From Brooklawnia sp937867175 (GTDB taxonomy: Bacteria > Actinomycetota > Actinomycetes > Propionibacteriales > Propionibacteriaceae): a stretch of DNA of 64,000 nucleotides. A program made the position numbers and the translations under genes. Location of the stretch: positions 124,001 through 188,000 of the forward strand of contig DAISIR010000001.1 of NCBI GenBank assembly GCA_036821905.1, read 5' to 3'. Below, one piece after another: positions 1 through 9,600 of this stretch (its first letter is position 1; each line of letters begins with the position of its first letter). The notes below the pieces were generated by a model, which was not told where the DNA came from, did not search any database, and worked only from the letters and a program-made list of their open reading frames with translations.

Positions 1-3000
1 AAGGTGTACCAGACATTGTTCGTCAGCCCGCTGACCGTCGTCGCGGTGACCTGCCCGACGGTCGTCGAACCGGAGGAACCGTTGTCACTGGTCCAGTTGA
101 CGGTGAAACCGGTGATCGGGGAGCCATTGGCCGCCCCGGCTTGCCAGGCAAGTTCGACCGTTTTCGACACTGTGCTGGTTGCGACGACATTCAACGGGGC
201 GCCGGGCTTGTCGCGCACTGTCAAGGCCACCGTCCCCGACACCTCACGAGCCGGATCGTTGGTGGCATCGGCCAGCCGAAAACCCACACTCATCTGGCCG
301 TTGAAGCCTTCGGCCGGGGTGATCGTCAACGAGGTGCCCGCCGCCGATACCGTGCCCTGGCCCAGCGTCACGCTCGGCTGCCCGACGAAGGTGAACGGCT
401 TGCCTTCGGCCGCGAACGGGTTGGTGACATAGGCACCCAGATCGACCTGAGAGGGTTGCCCGGCCTTCGCATCCGAGATCGTGATCGGCGAGATCGCCAG
501 CAGCGGCCGGGTCGAACTCACCACCCGCAGTGGGATGGCCGCGCTCACCTGCTCCTTGCCGTCGTTCACCTCGATGATTGCGGTGCCCGGGGTGCCAGAG
601 GCCGCATCCACCGGCGCCGACGCCATCAGCGTGAGCCCGTCAACGGTAACATCGAACGGCTGGGATGCCTCCAGCAGGCTCACCTTGATCTTCTCGTTCC
701 CCGGATCGTCCGGGTCCTTGATCATCGCGCCCAAGTCGACCCGCTTGGCGTCCTCCCCGGCGGCCACGGTCACCTCTGAGGGGTGCACCTCGGGGGGCTG
801 GTTCGCATTCGGATTCGGGTCCACGATGATCGGCAGCGACAACACGGCGCTCAGCCCATCGGGATCATCGGGGCCCGTGCCATCGGTCACCTCGAACTGA
901 ATCGAGGTGGCGCCCAGGAACCCTTTGGCGGACGTGAACAGCAGCGTCGTGGCGTCCTTCACCGGTTCGGAACCGTCGCCGCCAAGTGCCACCGAGACGG
1001 TTTCGGCGAAGGTCAACTTCGGGGTGTGCCCGGTGCGCACCTGCACGTGGTCGGCCAGCCGCAGTTCGGTGGTCTCCTCGGCCACCACGTGCACCGGGAT
1101 GTTCTTGGTGTCCAGGATGGGACGCTGTTCCAGCCGTCCCGGCACCACCAGCGCAGCCTTGGCGGCCAAACCATCGGGGTCGGTGATCGTGTAGACCACG
1201 ACCTGGCGGTCATCGCCGATCTGCACCTCGATTTGCCGGTCGCTGGTCACCGAGGCGCCGGGGTCCGAGGTCGACAGGTCGAGTTCCTTGCTGGCGCCGT
1301 CTGGATCCTCATCGTTGATCAGCACATCGACACTCACCGCGTCCTGATCGATGATCTGTTCCAGGCCCACCGCGTCGTCGCGCGCGACCGGGGCGAGCAG
1401 CGGAGCGTCCTCGCTCACCAGGATGGTCAGCACACCGCGGGCGGTGCCGCCGCGGCCATCGGAGATGTCGTAGTAGTACCGCAGCGTGGCGGGCTCGTTC
1501 GGGGTCGTCAGTTCCACCCGGTTGTTCTCCACCGTCACCTCGGTGATGGTGGACGCGTCGACCGGCTTCACCGAACCGTCGATCAGCGTCACTTGGTCGC
1601 CGTCGGGGTCGATGTCGTTGGCGGTGACCGGCACCGACAGCAGCCGGCCCGGTCGGGCGTCGATGGTGTCGGCAGTGGCGAAGGGGGCTTGATTCACGGT
1701 GGGCAACGGGCTGACCCCCACCCGCACCACCGATCGGCCCACCGCACCGAACCGGTCCGTGACCTGATACCCGAAGGTTTCGGTGCCGCCGGCCTGGGAG
1801 CTCGGGGTGTATTCCAGGTAGCCCTGGCCGATGGTGACCGAACCCAGCAACGGGGCGGGGCTGTCCAGGCCAGCCAGGGCCACCGAATCGCCATCCGGAT
1901 CCGAACCTGCGGTGGGCACCGCGATCCGCACCGGCGTCCCCGCGAACGTGCGCCCATACAGTGGCTGCGGGTTGGGCGGGTTGTTCTGTGCATCTGCGGC
2001 GACGATGGCGATCACCGCGGTCGCCGAGGCGAACCCCCCATTGGTGTCGCGCACCGTGTAGATGACCCGGGCGGTGCCCGCGTCGGGCCCAGCCCGGAAG
2101 CGCAGCTTGTCCCCCGACACGAACGCGATCGCACCCGGGTTGTCAGTGGTGATGGTCACTGCCGGGTCCACCGTCAATGCCAGATGAGCCGGCGAGATGT
2201 CGTTGAGCATCACATCGACGGTGGTGATGTCGCCGGCCCGCACGGTGGCGACGTCGTCGACTGCGGTTGGTGGCTGATCGGTGGATTCGGCAGGCAACCC
2301 GACCACCAACACCGAACCTTGGGCGGTGCCGTGGCCATTTGAGATTGTGTAACTGAACTGCGCTTCGCCCTCGAGTCCGGCGGGTGCGGTGACGCGCGCC
2401 AGGTTGTGGTCGATCAGTTGCACCGACAACCCCGAACCCTCGGGCAGTTCGATCGACTGGACGACCAGCACTCCGCCCATCGGGTCGGTGTCGTTGACGG
2501 TCAGGTCGACCAGCGCGGTCCCGCCGGGCGGCAGCAGCGCAATATCGGGCATCGCGGCCGGAGGCTGGCCCTCGCTGCCCGGGTCGAGGACGTCGAAGCG
2601 AATCTGCCCGGTGGCCTCGGCCTTGTTGTCGCTGACGGTGTAGCTGACGTACTGGGTGCCTGCCTGCTCACCGGTCAACTGGACCGTTCCGGCAGCGTAG
2701 TCTGCCGTCGCGTTCACTCCCGGCGCCGGCTCGACACTCACCAATCGCAGGTGATCGCCATTGGGGTCGGTGTCGTTGGCCAGCGGCAGCACCGTGACCG
2801 ATTGCCCGACGACGGCCGACACGTGGTCGGAGTTTGCCAGCGGGGGCAGGTTCCGGTTGCCTTGACGCACATCGAGTTGGATCTCGTAGGTCGCGGTCTC
2901 GCGTCCGTCGGTCATCGTCACCGGGATGGGACGAATACCGGGGTCTGCGGTACCGAGATCGCGGATGGTGACTGTGCCATCTGGGCGCGATTCCACCGCA

Positions 3001-4631
3001 GTGTCATCGGCCGGGCCGGCCGATGACAGATAGACCATGTCGCCGTCCGGGTCGTACCAGTCGTTCAGTACGTTGTAGCTGATCGAACCGGTCTGACTGA
3101 TCGTCAGCTTGGGCTTGCGCAGCGGCTTGGGCGCCTCGTTCACCGCCCAGTCATGCACCGTCAGGCTCACCATGGCCTCCGAAGCCCCGCCACGACCGTC
3201 CTGGGCTTCGTAGGTGAAGGTGTCAGAGCCGACCGCATCGTCAGGGAGGTCGACCTGCAGCGCCTCCCCCTTGCTCACCACCTGGACCAGACCCAGATCA
3301 GGCTGGCTGAGCGGCTGGGCAGTCAAGATGTCGCCATCGGGGTCTTCGTCGTTGGCTAGCACCGGCAGCCACACTGTGCGTCCGGGACGAACGCCGAAGT
3401 CGTCGGGGTTGGCGATCGGAGGGGTGTTGTTCTCTGGGTCGGTGGCTACTCCGAGTTCGAAATCCTCGTCGCTGTCAGTCTGTTCCTCTTCGGATTCCAG
3501 ATTCGCCTGAACCTGGTTCCAATTGTCAACCTCGATCATCTGCTCGTTGACGAGCAGCACCAGCCCGGTGACCAGGTCGTTGAGCACGATGACGTCGCGA
3601 TTCCACCGAAACGCCATCGCGGAGGCCGCAGCGATGCGCGGCACGACCTGGGCGTCATCATCGGCCTCGCCTGGGCAGTCACGCCGGTAGTTGCCGGTGC
3701 CCATCCAAGCCGCATACACACAGCCCTGGAAGACGACCGGACGCACCGGTTCCCCGGGCGCCGCGTCCGACGTGTCCGCAGCAGGGATCGTGGTGACCTT
3801 GTCCGAACCGTCAAGGGGTGAGTAGATCAACTCGGTTGGTGAAGCAAGCACCACGAAGTCGTTGTCAGCACTGGCGGGCTGCAATTCCAGCTCGTCGGTC
3901 CCCGGCAGCTGCGAGGTGGCCTTGGGTGTGTGCAGCTCATTGGTGGCTTGGTCGTGAACCACCAACTGGTCTCCGACAGCGCTCAGCGCGAGCCGGGTGG
4001 CGTCTGCCCGGTATCCCTTGAGCGAGCCGTGCTTCTGGGGACTGGCGAAGTTGCGACCCTGCCGCGCGATGAGCTGCACCTCACCACTGGGAGCGACGAC
4101 GAGCACGTCACCGGTGTGCGTGGCGACTGCCCGGGCACCTTCGATCTCGAGCAGCGGGTCGGCCTCTCGGGAGAACGACCCGATGGCCTGGGCGTCCATC
4201 GCCCAGACCTTGCCCGTGCCTAGTTCGGTCACCACCACGGTGGACGCCCCATAGCTCACGTCGAGGTCGGCAGCAAATGACCCTGAGGAGCCGAGCAGGA
4301 ACAGCGAGGTGTCGACCAAGGCGGCGGTCGAGGCCGAGAGGTCCTTGGTGAGCACGTCATTGCCCGACTGGTGCACATCGAAGGCTTCGGCGGTGACGGC
4401 CAGTCCGCCGTCAAGGATTCGCGAGGGGTAGTTCAGGTGCCCGACCAGCCGCTGCTGGCCATTGGTCACCCAGACCCCGCCGTCGTGCAGTTCAACATCG
4501 GCGATGGGAATGCCCCGGTACAAGGTCGCCAGCAGCGCCACCAGGGTGGTCATCGCGACCAGGGCGACGCCCCCACCTCGGGAACCGGCAAGCGCCTGTT
4601 TGACCGATCCCATCGCCTTGCCGAACATCAC
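1..4631 (-). CDS. Giant membrane-anchored Ig-repeat / fibronectin type III protein (C-terminus outside window)
   Basis: The frame stays open from about 4631 to the window edge, giving about 1,540 residues with no stop, so the C-terminus is missing. The N-terminus carries one hydrophobic segment (about residues 19-38) after a short basic stretch, suggesting a single-pass membrane anchor. Residues about 45-370 look like a beta-propeller. After an acidic linker come at least eight Ig/cadherin-like repeats with the signature N-D-x-D-P-x-G-D, and a fibronectin type III domain at the window edge. Start is ambiguous: GTG at 4631 (GGAGG 10 nt upstream), ATG at 4628, or TTG at 4640 overlapping the previous stop. 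In actinobacteria such proteins often sit beside MoxR/DUF58/transglutaminase genes and type VII secretion genes; that is family knowledge, and those genes would lie left of the window. Function (surface or envelope scaffold) is inferred. Confidence 0.8.
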   Translation of the reverse strand, partial: MMFGKAMGSVKQALAGSRGGGVALVAMTTLVALLATLYRGIPIADVELHDGGVWVTNGQQRLVGHLNYPSRILDGGLAVTAEAFDVHQSGNDVLTKDLSASTAALVDTSLFLLGSSGSFAADLDVSYGASTVVVTELGTGKVWAMDAQAIGSFSREADPLLEIEGARAVATHTGDVLVVAPSGEVQLIARQGRNFASPQKHGSLKGYRADATRLALSAVGDQLVVHDQATNELHTPKATSQLPGTDELELQPASADNDFVVLASPTELIYSPLDGSDKVTTIPAADTSDAAPGEPVRPVVFQGCVYAAWMGTGNYRRDCPGEADDDAQVVPRIAAASAMAFRWNRDVIVLNDLVTGLVLLVNEQMIEVDNWNQVQANLESEEEQTDSDEDFELGVATDPENNTPPIANPDDFGVRPGRTVWLPVLANDEDPDGDILTAQPLSQPDLGLVQVVSKGEALQVDLPDDAVGSDTFTYEAQDGRGGASEAMVSLTVHDWAVNEAPKPLRKPKLTISQTGSISYNVLNDWYDPDGDMVYLSSAGPADDTAVESRPDGTVTIRDLGTADPGIRPIPVTMTDGRETATYEIQLDVRQGNRNLPPLANSDHVSAVVGQSVTVLPLANDTDPNGDHLRLVSVEPAPGVNATADYAAGTVQLTGEQAGTQYVSYTVSDNKAEATGQIRFDVLDPGSEGQPPAAMPDIALLPPGGTALVDLTVNDTDPMGGVLVVQSIELPEGSGLSVQLIDHNLARVTAPAGLEGEAQFSYTISNGHGTAQGSVLVVGLPAESTDQPPTAVDDVATVRAGDITTVDVMLNDISPAHLALTVDPAVTITTDNPGAIAFVSGDKLRFRAGPDAGTARVIYTVRDTNGGFASATAVIAIVAADAQNNPPNPQPLYGRTFAGTPVRIAVPTAGSDPDGDSVALAGLDSPAPLLGSVTIGQGYLEYTPSSQAGGTETFGYQVTDRFGAVGRSVVRVGVSPLPTVNQAPFATADTIDARPGRLLSVPVTANDIDPDGDQVTLIDGSVKPVDASTITEVTVENNRVELTTPNEPATLRYYYDISDGRGGTARGVLTILVSEDAPLLAPVARDDAVGLEQIIDQDAVSVDVLINDEDPDGASKELDLSTSDPGASVTSDRQIEVQIGDDRQVVVYTITDPDGLAAKAALVVPGRLEQRPILDTKNIPVHVVAEETTELRLADHVQVRTGHTPKLTFAETVSVALGGDGSEPVKDATTLLFTSAKGFLGATSIQFEVTDGTGPDDPDGLSAVLSLPIIVDPNPNANQPPEVHPSEVTVAAGEDAKRVDLGAMIKDPDDPGNEKIKVSLLEASQPFDVTVDGLTLMASAPVDAASGTPGTAIIEVNDGKEQVSAAIPLRVVSSTRPLLAISPITISDAKAGQPSQVDLGAYVTNPFAAEGKPFTFVGQPSVTLGQGTVSAAGTSLTITPAEGFNGQMSVGFRLADATNDPAREVSGTVALTVRDKPGAPLNVVATSTVSKTVELAWQAGAANGSPITGFTVNWTSDNGSSGSTTVGQVTATTVSGLTNNVWYT

Positions 4632-4636
4632 CTGGA

Positions 4637-5221
4637 TCAAACCTCCAGTACCGGTCCGAAAGCACGAGCAATCTGCTGGCGAATCTCACCTTCGGACGCG
4701 GGCACCATCTGCTGATCTTCTGCGGTGCGCCACGACCAGGTGCCGTCCTGGTGCTGGATCTGAAGCACGGTGTCGCCGTGAGCAATCGCGAGGATTCCTG
4801 CGTCACTCACCACACCCAGCGAGATCTCGGTGAGCATCGCAAGTGGTTCGACATCGACGCTCAGCGGCCGTAACTCGAAGATCCCAGGCAGATCGGCGCT
4901 GATGAGAATCCGCCCGGCTGGTGCGCTCGCGATGACCAGCGTCGACAACGCCATTCCCTCATTGCCGCTCAGAGCAAGGCCGAACACCTCACCACCACTC
5001 ACCAGCACCGACGCAGGCATCATCACCGCGGGGTCCACCACGATGTCTGCGCCGTTGACCTTGGCAAGCCCACGAACCAGCAGGCTCGCTGCTCCAGCCA
5101 TGCGTATGCCTTCAGTGGACTCAGGATTCAACCCCAATATCTCCCGTCCTTGTGGCCATCCCGGCTGGCCTCCGAGCAGGAACTCCAATTCGGCGAATGT
5201 GTACTTGTACAGATCGCTCAT
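4637..5221 (-). CDS. Unknown protein of a WXG/Ig-repeat operon, possibly EspG-like
   Basis: A 194-residue protein without signal peptide or membrane segment. Its ATG overlaps the stop of the WXG gene by ATGA, and the giant Ig-repeat gene begins within a few bases of its stop, so the three are probably cotranscribed and translationally coupled. The layout (short N-terminal helix region, then an alternating beta-rich middle that ends in a possible helix) and the position between a WXG protein and a membrane protein recall EspG-type type VII secretion chaperones. I see no diagnostic motif, so this is a suggestion from context only. It is best called a conserved unknown. Confidence 0.65.
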   Translation of the reverse strand: MSDLYKYTFAELEFLLGGQPGWPQGREILGLNPESTEGIRMAGAASLLVRGLAKVNGADIVVDPAVMMPASVLVSGGEVFGLALSGNEGMALSTLVIASAPAGRILISADLPGIFELRPLSVDVEPLAMLTEISLGVVSDAGILAIAHGDTVLQIQHQDGTWSWRTAEDQQMVPASEGEIRQQIARAFGPVLEV

Positions 5222-6279
5222 CTCTTACCTCCACCAAGCAGTCCCCCAACAAACCCACCCAGGGCGTCCGCGGCTCCCTTGGCAACATTCCCAACGGCCT
5301 TGCCCGCATTTCCGGCAGCCTCGCCGAGCACCTGGCCGGCAGAATTGGCCACCTCGCTAGCTCCCCGCAACGCGTCCACCGTGAACTGCTGGACGACCGG
5401 TGAGCTGCCGATGGCCAGCCCGGCATCGAACACGGCCAGCCCCAGGGCAACTCCCGGATTCACCATGGCGACACCGCGCACCGCCGCATGCGCACCGTGA
5501 TAGACCGCGCCCAGCAAGTCCCCACCTTGAGCAGCGTCATACGCCTTGGCCACGTCGGATGCGATCCCCAGCCCTTGCCCCAGCGGGCCAAGCGCACCGA
5601 CCAGCCCGGCATTTCCCGCCCAGCCGGCCACTCCACCGATGAGACCAGCACCGTCAGCTGCAAGGTCGAAGACGTCCGCCCAAGTGCCCACCCCGGTAGA
5701 CAGTTCGTACGCGGAGCCAAGAAATGAAACCCCATCGATGCCGGCGCCGATGTTCCCGAAGATCTCGCCCAGCGCTTCGGTCTGTTTGCCAGCCGCGAGG
5801 TACTCGGACCAAGACATGCCATCGGGCGCATCGCTCATGCCCCTGAACCAATTGCCCATCTCGTTGTCGGCCCAGGCGCTGTGCGCCGTGCTCAGCTCCT
5901 GCAGGATCTCAACCAGCGAAGACCCCTGTGCCAGCGAATCTGCACCTGGGCCCTCGCTCACCCCGTCCACCCGACCTGCGGCAGCACTCGGTGCCGGTGA
6001 CAGTGCTGCGTCCCCAGCGCTGGCTGCGATCTGTTCCTGAGCATTGCGGTGCAGATCTTGCGCGGCTGTGTGCAGTGCGGCGGCCGTCTTGGCGAGTTGC
6101 GGGTCCAGGGTGGTCGTCCAGTCGTGACGAAAACGTACTGCGTCAGCACCACTCCAAGGCGAATGGCCGACCAGCGACCGCATCGGGATCCTGATCCGAA
6201 GATCCAGCGCGTTGGCCTCGTGATCCATCTTCTTGGCCAGTGCGATCAACTGGTCAGGGTCGGCGCCAACCATACTCAT
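5218..6279 (-). CDS. WXG100-like N-terminal domain protein, putative type VII secretion substrate
   Basis: A 353-residue protein. The first ~100 residues are predicted helical with a central W-S-G turn (around residues 40-46), the helix-turn-helix pattern of WXG100/LXG substrates. Residues ~190-353 are rich in Ala and Gly with hydrophobic stretches and end in a Gly-rich tail. No recognisable toxin domain is visible. The start is ATG at 6279 with GGAGG eight bases upstream; a TTG 15 bases earlier is less likely. Its stop overlaps the next gene by ATGA. Secretion by a type VII system is inferred from the WXG-like domain; no ESX ATPase or EccC gene is present in the window. Confidence 0.65.
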   Translation of the reverse strand: MSMVGADPDQLIALAKKMDHEANALDLRIRIPMRSLVGHSPWSGADAVRFRHDWTTTLDPQLAKTAAALHTAAQDLHRNAQEQIAASAGDAALSPAPSAAAGRVDGVSEGPGADSLAQGSSLVEILQELSTAHSAWADNEMGNWFRGMSDAPDGMSWSEYLAAGKQTEALGEIFGNIGAGIDGVSFLGSAYELSTGVGTWADVFDLAADGAGLIGGVAGWAGNAGLVGALGPLGQGLGIASDVAKAYDAAQGGDLLGAVYHGAHAAVRGVAMVNPGVALGLAVFDAGLAIGSSPVVQQFTVDALRGASEVANSAGQVLGEAAGNAGKAVGNVAKGAADALGGFVGGLLGGGKR

Positions 6280-6673
6280 TGCCCAGTCCTCCAATCACAT
6301 GCTCTGGCCAGCACGCTAGGCAGGGTCAATGGGGCTGTCGATGGGTCGACCTGTCCATCCGCTGCAGGCTCGCAATTCCGAGCCACCACGCTGGGGCACC
6401 ATCGCCCACAGCGCATGGGGTGTCGGCCCGCCACTGCACACCTCGTACCTTCTTCGAAGCCCAACAGACAAGCGAGGGTCACTCATCTGCCATCTCGGGC
6501 CTCACCCTAATCAAGGGGTCTGACACAGCTCCTACCAGAACGTGTACGAAGGTGTATGGGATTCGTTCGAGCGGCCACATCGCGCTTTGACTAGCTGTAT
6601 CGTCACCGTCGCCCGACCGGCACGGCGCGAACGGTCCGTATGCCGGACGCGCCGAGCCCCGCCGAGACCAGCC
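6280..6673. other. Gene-free spacer between STAND-WD40 gene and WXG operon
   Basis: About 394 bases separate the STAND gene from the WXG operon. I see a bulged hairpin just past the STAND stop and the GGAGG site of the WXG gene, and no convincing short gene. The operon promoter most likely lies here, but I cannot point to a clear -35/-10 pair. Confidence 0.5.
6624..6653 (-). terminator. Bulged hairpin after the STAND-WD40 gene
   Basis: An inner 5-bp stem (GTCCG/CGGAC, 5-base loop) is extended by a second 5-bp stem (GGCGC/GCGCC) across a 5-base bulge. It starts about 20 bases past the stop codon of the upstream gene. There is no T-tract, which is common for actinobacterial terminators. This is a candidate only. 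Confidence 0.35.
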
Positions 6674-9600
6674 TCAGCGGCAATAGTCGAACGGCTTAAC
6701 ACCCGCCAGGTAGCGGGCCCACTCGAGATCACTGAGCTCGGTGCCGGCGATTCCGCAGCCCTGCTGGCGCGCCTGTTCGATGTTCAGTGGCCACATCTTG
6801 ATCTGACCATCACGGTTCGTGGCAACCATTTGGCTGCCGCCGAGGATCGGTCTGGCGTCGTACGTGCCAGAACTGGCGGACGATCGGGTGTCCACGCTGA
6901 ACAACAACTCGCCGCGGCGACTGTTGATCCTCCAGGCGAGGGCCGCACCATCGCCGACAGCAGCCACCAAGGTGGTGCCTTCGTCGTCGAACGACACGGT
7001 GTTGATCTGACCACGGCCCTCATCAAGAGTCTGGAGCAGTTGTGGACGTGCGGGGTCACCGACATCCCACAGCGTCACCATGCCCGAACCCAGACCGACG
7101 GCAAGGAGGTCATCGGTTGGTGAATACCGCAATGCGGCAGGAAGCGCAGCCACCGGGAACGCTCCCGCCAGCACCGGGCGCCGCAAGTCTGCGAGCGACC
7201 ACAGCTGCACCTCCTGCTCTCCCAATCCGACAGCGAGCATGGTGCCGTCGCCGTTCAGGGTTGGCGACTGCGGATGGTCGGTGTCGAAGATTGAGGCCTG
7301 TTCCAGTTCGCCATTCTCACCAATTGTGAAGATGCCAGTCTTCTTGCCGATATATTCACTAGCCACAATGAACCGGCCAAGCGGATCGATTTCTAGCTGA
7401 TGCATCCCAGAGGTGTCGCTCATCACCTGTTGAACCACCGGCGCGCCCGCGCCGACGCCGATCGTCAACGGCCAACCGATGATCTTGCCATCCGAGGTGC
7501 CCCCCCACAACCAGGAGCCATCAGGGCTGATCACAACCGAACTCACCAAGTCTTCACCCGCCGGCACAACCGGCTCGGGCAGCCGCACCAACCCGCCTTT
7601 TGCGTCCCACAGCAACATCCGGTCACCGCTGAGGTCGGCCGCTGCCAGCCAACGCTGCTGCTGTTGATCGGTGGCCGTTTGGTAGATCTGCGTGCCTCCC
7701 ACCCGCAACACTGGCGAATGTGGCTGCCACACCCGCACCGTGCCGAGCGCGTCGACAGCGACAGGCTGGTCGTCGATCACGCGCGCCGAGTTGGCGATGG
7801 CCGGCCCAGACATCGCCCGCAGCAACTCGTCGGTATGAGCCTCGAATACCTTCACCCGCCCCTCGGAATCCGCCGTTACATATTGGTCTGCGCCTGTGAA
7901 GTTGACGGAGTTGACCCACGAGCCGAACTGCCGATTCAGCACCGGCGCCGCCGTGGGATCGTCCAGACTCCAGCGAACGGTCGCCCGGCCCGCGACGCCG
8001 GCGATCAACTGGCTCCCGTCGGGGCTTGTGGCCACCGCCTGCGATCTAGGACTGCGGCCGTCCACCTGGTAGACCAGGGACGCCATTGGCTGGGCTGGCA
8101 ACGACTCGACCTGCCACCGATCGACCGCGCCAGATGCGCCGCTGACGTAGACGATCGGGCGTACCGGGTCGAAGGCGATGCCCGACACTGCGCCAGCGAT
8201 CTGGAAGGCGTCCAATTCGCGCGGCGCCGCAAGGGTCGACAGGTCGAACAGCCGGGCCTTCCCGTCGGATTGTCCGATCAGCAACCAGCCTCGCGTCGTG
8301 TTGAACCGGGCCGAGTAGATCGTCTGGGTGCCGACGTCGACGGTGGCCAGACGCTGCGGCTGTGCGGACAGGTCCCAGATCGACATCTGTCGCTGGCCGC
8401 CGATGGCCGCGATGGGGCGTCCAGCAATCCGAGCCAGATCGACCGCGAACAAGCCTTCGCCGGGCTCGGTGACCCGCCAAGCCAAGCCCGCGGTCTCGGT
8501 TCGCTCACTGCCGCGCCACAACACGGCTTCTCCCCCGGTGTCGACCTTGACCAACAGCGATTCCTCGCCTGCAAGACCGTCTTCGAGCGTGGCCAGCGTT
8601 CCGGGTGCATCGTTGCCGGTCCAGCGAACCGGAATGTCGGCGGCAAGCGCATCAGCCAACGCGGAGCGTCCCTCGACTGTTGGAGACAGTGCGTGAGATG
8701 CCAGCGCGACTTGGGCCTGGAGGAAAGTGTCACCTGCGCGGTCGGCACGCACCGAATAGGCGAGCTGCCGTGACTGTGCGGCTCGCTGAATCTGGACGCG
8801 ATTGCCCAGTGCGATGCCGGCGACCAAGGCCGCCACGACCGCCAACGCGGTGGTGATTACGGCCAGGCGCCGCTGGCGGCGCAGCAGATTCGACATCGCG
8901 CGTTCAGCTGCCAACTGCCCCGCGAAGTGCTGCTGGCTTTCCTCCAGAAAGTCCTGCTCATCGGGTGTCAGCCGGGCGATGCGATCGTGATCGTTCAGAT
9001 AATCGGCGAAGACCGGCAGCTGAAGCACCGGCAACAACGAGGACGGATGGCGGTCATTGGCCACCCAGACCGCCGTGACCTGGCGAAGCTTCTCCCGAAC
9101 CCGCAGTTCACTGGCGGATTCGTCGATCCACCCCTGCAATCGCGGCCAGTGCAGCAACAGCGCGTCATGCGAGATCCCGATTTCGTCGGGGCTCACCGTG
9201 AGCAGCCGGGCCGCGATGAACCGGTTCGCCAGCTGGGTCTCCTCCGGGCTCATGGCATCCAGCGGCAGCTGAGCGCGCCTCGGCAGACCTTCGACGACGC
9301 GCACCAGTTGCAGGAAGAGCTGCCGCGCGGTCTCCCCTTGGTCTGGGTTCAGCGTCCCAAACACGCTCTCCGCCATGTTCTCGACTGCCGAGCCCAACCC
9401 GCCGGCACGATAGTAGTCCGCCACAGTCAGCTGCCGGCCATCACCTGCCAGCCACAGCGCCAACAGCATGTTGGACAGCAGCGGCAGCACGCGTGCTCGT
9501 CCAGGAGAGGTATCGCCTGGTGCCACGTCTCGCAGCAACGCCGCCACCAGTTCGGGTTGCACGCTCACCCCGAGCTGACGGGCAGGCTCGACGATCACCT

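Noticed and set aside
783..2342. A 519-residue plus-strand frame with Arg/Gly/His-rich sequence
   Set aside because: It lies opposite the giant Ig-repeat gene and has the low-complexity composition of an antisense shadow in GC-rich DNA.
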